64,000 nt of DNA from Dichetophora obliterata (Eukaryota; Arthropoda; Insecta; Diptera; Sciomyzidae): positions 476,001-540,000 of the forward strand of contig OY986439.1 in assembly GCA_963920525.1 (NCBI GenBank), given 5' to 3'. Below the pieces are notes generated by a model that made no database searches, was not told where the DNA came from, and worked only from the letters and a program-made list of their open reading frames with translations. Of this stretch, positions 62,301-64,000 are shown piece by piece. A program made the translations under genes and the position numbers. Numbering within the stretch: position 1 is the first letter of the stretch; each line of letters begins with the position of its first letter.

Positions 62301-64000
62301 GTTTGAAATTTTTATTACAAGTTTGAAATTACAAAGTGACGTCATCATAATAGTAATAGCTTTATAAAGTTAAAGAAAAAAAAATATATGTTTAAACTTG
62401 ATATTGCACACAAAAGCTTTAATAAATAAAAAGGACCCTTAGTTTCAAATGTGAAATATTTAGATAAAACCACGGCCCATAAAAGTGACGTCATCAAAAT
62501 AATACAATTCGTTACTAGTTTTAAGTAAAGAAGGCGTGGTAAATTAAGTTTTGTTTACAATTATTTTGTAATCTTAATCTTTTTTTTTATGAAGAAAGTA
62601 GGTTTGAAAAATTTGTTGTAGATCATTGTCACCGCAATTTAATACCGAATTATCTGATAACTTTATTCATTCAAATCGATTTAACAGTTCACTCTTATTA
62701 TTGTTTTATTTCAATATTGTAGGCGTTGCTGTTGTTTTTATTCATCAAAATGTAATGAGGAGCTATTAATTTAATTCGTTCGGCTAAGCAATTTCAGCTG
62801 CAACAACGTTACAAACGATTTATGCATATAATAGTGTTTTGTTTTAAACAATTACATTCTGTAATAACTTTTCAAATATAATAAACTAAATAAATCTGGT
62901 TCTCAATTTAGTAAAGATAAATTATAATTTGAAATACTGTTTACCTAAAATTTTAAAGTTTGATATAAATGCATACTGCTTATTCACTCAAATTACTTTT
63001 ACGTGGTATGAGTATTCTTTGTAACATTTAAGGCCTTCAAATGCTTTTATGCAAAATGACTACTTTGTCTGCAGTTTAAAACCTAATTAAAATAATGCTG
63101 CAGTTAATTAATTATTCATCTATACAGTTTGCATCGTCAAAAAGTCAAGCAGATGCAACAATGTAGGTCTTTAAATAGCTGCATTAAAAGTGTAGGCCAG
63201 AGATTTTGTTACTCGAAGTTGCCAACAAAGTTTTGTGTAATTTTATTTGCAATTTATTTTTTCCGGCAATTCATCGTTAATTGTGTTTTGTTATAATAGC
63301 ATTTCTTACGACTGTTGTCCATTTTTTCGTTTAGCAAATGAAAAGTTGGCTCGTTGCTTCCTATTATTTCGTTATATTTGCATAGTAGACCTATTTTTGT
63401 ATAGAAGTGTCCAAGATTTGTATATTTTTTTGTTTATTTTTATTTGTAAATAAAAAAGTTTTAAGTATTTTATTTTCACAGAAAAAATTTGTTCTGTGAT
63501 ACCACTTTGTGAGAAATTGAAAGGAAAGTCCCGGTTGACGACCTCAGATATTGATTCGAACTTTCGGGGTCGGAAGCTCCTTATAGTAAGCGCTGTATGG
63601 TAAGCGCTTCATGGTGGCGCTAGAAGTTTGGCTCAGAAAAAATTTGGTGGAATTGAGGCGACCTAAGAGGGCGAATAAAAAAAAACAGCAAAACGTTATG
63701 ATAGATAATTAATTGTAATCTATTTTTGATTTTTTTTAATATTTGAAAAAGTTATGGTTTTTCTAATATGGTTTACAAAATTCATCATAGCGGCAGAAAA
63801 TCAAAAATATGATAAGGTTATAGGAAACAATGTATGTTTTCGTAAAAAGCATTCTTCTAAGAAAAAACTCAAGACTCAAAACTGAAGACATTGAAAAGAA
63901 TAACCAAGGAATGAATTTTGAGAACCAATAAAAATAATCAATGATGATTGGATTTTTTGGTTGGTAAAAAAAACTATGGATTTGTTGATTTTCTATGATT
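62301..64000. other. Distal broad intron, no gene seen
   Basis: AT-rich non-coding DNA. TTTGAAATTTTTATTACAAG is tandemly duplicated at about 62,285-62,325 and CAAAGTGACGTCATC-like phrases occur at about 62,333 and 62,485. A possible small hairpin, GTAAGCGCT/GCGCTTCATG, sits near 63,590. The expected N-terminal BTB exon was looked for and not found. Confidence 0.45.

Noticed and set aside
60000..64000. N-terminal BTB exon or promoter of broad
   Set aside because: Looked for the conserved CLRWNNYQ and VDVTLACEG coding stretches on the minus strand without success; the intron evidently extends beyond the window.

Overview
The window looks like nuclear DNA of a higher (brachyceran) fly, probably acalyptrate. 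It is AT-rich, has short GT-AG introns, is packed with insect-type transposable elements, and carries most of the coding exons of the ecdysone-response gene broad (br), very close to the Drosophila protein. The genus cannot be fixed from the sequence alone; a tephritid-like fly is a guess.

Layout. 1-184 (+): an internal exon encoding part of an RNA-recognition motif of the Set1 histone H3K4 methyltransferase type, ending at a GTGAGT splice donor. About 285-645: a 48-bp minisatellite. About 643-13,673: a 13-kb satellite array, about 1.7 monomers inverted and then about 73 head-to-tail monomers of two length classes (179 and 170 bp), with a recognisable 7-monomer higher-order duplication. 13.7-21.3 kb: a graveyard of mobile DNA (hairpin MITEs, an AT-rich fold-back holding an insertion with a 15-bp target duplication, a 5'-truncated LINE, tRNA-derived SINE-like repeats). 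21.3-23.2 kb (-): two broken host-gene copies, a three-exon fragment of an N-acetylglucosamine-6-sulfatase (GNS) gene and a 5'-truncated ribosomal protein L23 (uL14) sequence. 24.46-29.27 kb (-): an apparently intact non-LTR retrotransposon with PHD-finger ORF1 and endonuclease/RT ORF2. 29.3-42.9 kb: non-coding DNA with a hAT-type MITE, a fold-back, a decayed Tc1/mariner element and a PIF/Harbinger-like MITE.

42.9-60.0 kb (-): the broad gene. In transcription order there is the C-terminal BTB exon, four linker exons, and then four alternative last exons, each encoding a pair of C2H2 zinc fingers. The last common exon ends in phase 1 and all four zinc-finger exons begin with the two bases that complete the same glycine codon, so each can be spliced on interchangeably. 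This is the layout that yields the Broad isoforms controlling metamorphosis. The order is: the Asn/Ser-rich exon (Z3-like), the His-rich exon (Z2-like), a third exon (Z4-like by elimination) and the most 3' exon (Z1-like). The promoter and N-terminal BTB exon lie beyond 60 kb and I do not see them in the window.

60-64 kb: upstream intron of broad with a decayed LINE remnant and diverged dispersed repeats. Apart from broad, the Set1-like exon and the retrotransposon ORFs, I see no supported intact protein-coding sequence.
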